From NCBI RefSeq assembly GCF_041296385.1, contig NC_091013.1:9128001-9192000 (forward strand): a stretch of DNA of 64,000 nt, written 5' to 3'. Source of the stretch: Aphelocoma coerulescens (Eukaryota > Chordata > Aves > Passeriformes > Corvidae). Shown in pieces: positions 61,548 to 64,000 of the stretch (position 1 is its first letter; every line of letters begins with the position of its first letter). Both the position numbers and the translations under genes were made by a program. The notes under the pieces were generated by a model. The model worked only from the letters and a program-made list of their open reading frames with translations. It did no database searches and was not told the origin of the DNA.

Positions 61548-63273
61548 GTATGAATATTTTGGAGGTTGCCCTTTCCAGATTCTGAGGATAATAGGAGAAA
61601 ACAGACTTAATTATACTGGGTTGACATTTACATGGCCAGTACTAATTTTAGCAGAGCTGTTTGTGGGTTTAATCAAAATGATGCTATAGTAATTTTAATG
61701 GAGAAACTATCAAGAAAACAAACAAACAAATAAAAGTGTCCCCTCCTAAATGATTTTCCATGAGACTTTAACAAGATATTCTGAGCTCTGTCTCATCTCT
61801 CTTTTTCAATTAAAGGAGACTGAACTGAGTGCTCTTCTCTGGGTAAAATCAATGGGAGGCACTCAGATGCTACAGAATTAAGAGCAGTGCATCAAGGAGA
61901 TGCTCTTCAATGTTTAGAAAATCACTCTCAAAGCACTTTACTAACATGAAAAATACATGGCTTTAGGTGAAAGTTCAATGGGAGGATGACATATTGCAGA
62001 TTATTTTGTTCCTTGCCATCACAATTTTACCACCGTGGCACTGCCTGGTATATTTGCTCTTAACATTTTTCTAATCTACTGTAGAGGCAAAAAGTGCATC
62101 TTTGCCCATCTGTATTTATTCCAAATAACATCCCATCTATGGGCATCCACTGCTTCTTTAATTCTAGCTGTTACAGTGCTGAGCTTTCTAGGGCTGACAC
62201 AGAAATTACACAGAGCTCAACCACAGTGTAGTGTCCCAAAGAATTGAGGCCATTAATTTGAAATACACTAATTTTGATTTATTATCTAATGCAGTTCTGA
62301 GTTCTAGGCTCAGTGCCTGAGGAATCTTTAATAGAATCAGTGTTTTCCAGCAGTGTTCTCCAGCAGCCTCTGGGGAGGCTTGAGGCAAGACTTAACAAAA
62401 GGTTACCTAAAAATGAAATAAAAATGAAATGAGAAAGGATGCAGAGCTCCACACATTTCTTTGTAAGGCAGCTGACTCGAATTGCAGCCCTTGGTTTAAA
62501 TCAGATGCCTTCAGTCTTTAAAGGGTCAGCTGATCTCACTCTGCTAACTTTAACTGTTTCCTAATGTGCTGTAGGACAGTGGAAAAGAAGCGAGGTATTA
62601 TCAAAATCTGGCCCAAATCTTTTTGCCAAATGTGATATACCCCTGTTCAGAAAAGGGGCTTGCTGTGGATTTCTTAAACAGAATTTGTGGATACTCATTG
62701 CAGGATAAATACTGCAATACAAAGACAAGGGATCAGCCATTGCTATTAGTTTTTGGTGTCCCTGGCAGAGTACTTGAGGTCCCTAGGCAAATAAGAGCAA
62801 CTTGCTTGGCAACACTGATTTTTATTAAAGTTGTACACAGAGCTATTTTCTGCGTGCTAGCACAAATTCTCTAAATGGCAAAGAAAAAAATAAAAAATTA
62901 TTTTTGCAGTTAGGCCTATTTTATCTATCTTATTAACTAGCCAAAGTCATAATGAAATAAATCTGTATTAGCAGTTAATGATCAGTTGGTTAGTTGACAG
63001 CTACAGGCAAGTCTGATGATATAAAAATTACCATTATTATGAACATATTCTATTAATATTTTTTATTAAAAATGTGAATACAATCTGTTTCAATGGCAAT
63101 ATTATAAAATTTTTCTTTTCATGATCTTTAATAACCAATTTTCTGCCAGAATGACCCAGAATGCTATCATATGGATTCTGTATTAAAATTTATATTAAAA
63201 AAATCAAGGGATTCTGTCCTGTAACAGGCATAATTAAGCTACAGTTCAGAATATATATGTAATGCATATAACT

Positions 63274-63303
63274 ACTTATAAATTTATAAGTTTATAAACT
63301 TAT
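63274..63303. repeat. Two overlapping perfect 18-bp AT palindromes
   Basis: acttataaatttataagt (63274-63291) and ataagtttataaacttat (63286-63303) are each their own reverse complement. They overlap by six bases in a very AT-rich stretch. Confidence 0.85.
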
Positions 63304-63909
63304 ATAAATTTACAGTCTGTTCTATTTGCCATCTGTTAAAAGCTTTGCAAATGAAACTTAAGGATGTGCTGTAATGGTTTTACAAAGTGTTTACATTATT
63401 TTGGTATGCATGTATGTGTTGATTCAAGGCAATCTAATTGCAAATATATCCTGAAGTATATGTTTTAAAGATACTGCAGGCCTTTGTCATAACTACACCA
63501 GAGTAAGCCCAAAGTGGGCAAATCCCAGCAGAAAGCTGACTCTTCTCTCACTGGGGGAGAATAGTGTGTCAGTGCTGTAGTGGGCTTCTGATCCAGAGGG
63601 ATGGATCTCAGTTCAGATGTCTTCAGGAGTATTGCAGCTATGTCTGCCATGATCTTAGTTATTTCAGATACTGGATTAAAAACGAGTTGCTAATTTTGAA
63701 TGATTTTTACTTTGACCACCTGATTGCCAACAATATGTGTATATATAGTATATCTTTTAAATTTGGGTATGGATTTGATAGCTAATGCCTCAAAGATCTA
63801 AAGAAAAGTCTTAAATCTTTATCAAAATAAAAAAAAAAAAGAAAGATAGTTTATTTTTTTTCATTTAGATATTAAAATCTTAATGGATTTTTAATGAGGA
63901 TATTTTCAG

Positions 63910-63995
63910 CTGTTTAATGATAAAAAACTTTTCAAGTAATTATTTCAAAAGGCAAATTGCTCTTACTCTGGTGAACTTCTACAAATACACAAGAA
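63910..63995 (+). CDS. Weak candidate exon at the window edge
   Basis: The acceptor is ggatattttcag and the donor GTAAG lies at the very end of the window. Phase 2 in gives 28 open codons including SSNYFKRQIALTLVNFYKYT, leaving at phase 1; the other two frames are stopped. It would join to the candidate at 61437 if that exon uses its GTGTAT donor. The base composition is as AT-rich as the intron and the donor is cut off by the window, so the call is weak. Confidence 0.25.
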
Positions 63996-64000
63996 GTAAG

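Larger units (their letters stand above)
41632..63999 (+). other. Region after the last clear exon: intron(s), repeats, tentative exons
   Basis: The gene should continue in phase 1 from 41631, but no following exon is obvious. The region holds an ERVL-type LTR at 42918-43494, a coding-like relic at 45250-46790, an LTR at 55902-56311, CR1 pieces at 60014 and 60861, and five tentative small exons listed separately. Long stretches such as 46800-55900 and 57300-60000 show only AT-rich intron-like sequence. Confidence 0.55.

Noticed and set aside
1..64000. CRISPR arrays, bacterial operons, tRNA or rRNA genes, phage-like systems
   Set aside because: The window is vertebrate intronic DNA; no regularly spaced repeat units, cloverleaf sequences or prokaryotic gene layout were seen.

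Overview
The window is vertebrate nuclear DNA, almost certainly from a bird. It is AT-rich and intron-dominated, with GT-AG exons. It is littered with CR1 LINE fragments that carry the avian consensus 3' end, and with two avian-type endogenous retrovirus LTRs. There are no bacterial-style genes, no CRISPR array and no rRNA or tRNA that I can support.

The main content is an internal piece of one large plus-strand gene. Six exons with good splice sites and matching phases lie at 19548-19723, 22063-22170, 25696-25807, 32861-32965, 34555-34711 and 41536-41631. Joined, they give 754 coding bases (251 codons plus one base) with no stop. They read through two complete ASH/MSP-type immunoglobulin-like domains and enter a third. 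From the order of motifs (NPT strands, F-x-P...G turns, GEFWY, LPEI-CELGK, FGEW..L.GSG) I assign the gene to CFAP47, an axonemal protein of motile cilia and sperm flagella. The start and end of the gene lie outside the window. An exon fragment at 1-49 probably belongs to it as well.

Upstream of 19548 there are three weaker candidate exons, all phase 0 to 0 (5330-5422, 6854-6937, 8863-8922). Downstream of 41631 there are candidates at 42453-42605, 48829-48873, 56454-56522, 61437-61547 and 63910-63995. They have reasonable splice sites and mostly compatible phases, but I do not recognise their protein, so they are offered as hypotheses.

Repeats: CR1 fragments at about 3815, 6026, 13970, 23437, 26840, 27823(-), 36880 (reverse-transcriptase part), 60014 and 60861(-). 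An ERVL-type LTR lies at about 42918-43494 (-). A well-delimited 410-bp LTR with terminal inverted repeats and a 6-bp target duplication lies at 55902-56311. A promoter-like, possibly LTR-derived block lies at about 31560-31990. There are also several simple repeats, a perfect 15-bp-stem hairpin at 34367-34404, and AT palindromes near 63280.

I found no evidence for a new biological system. The points most worth following up are the unexplained exon gap after 41631, the candidate exons and the well-bounded LTR insertion.
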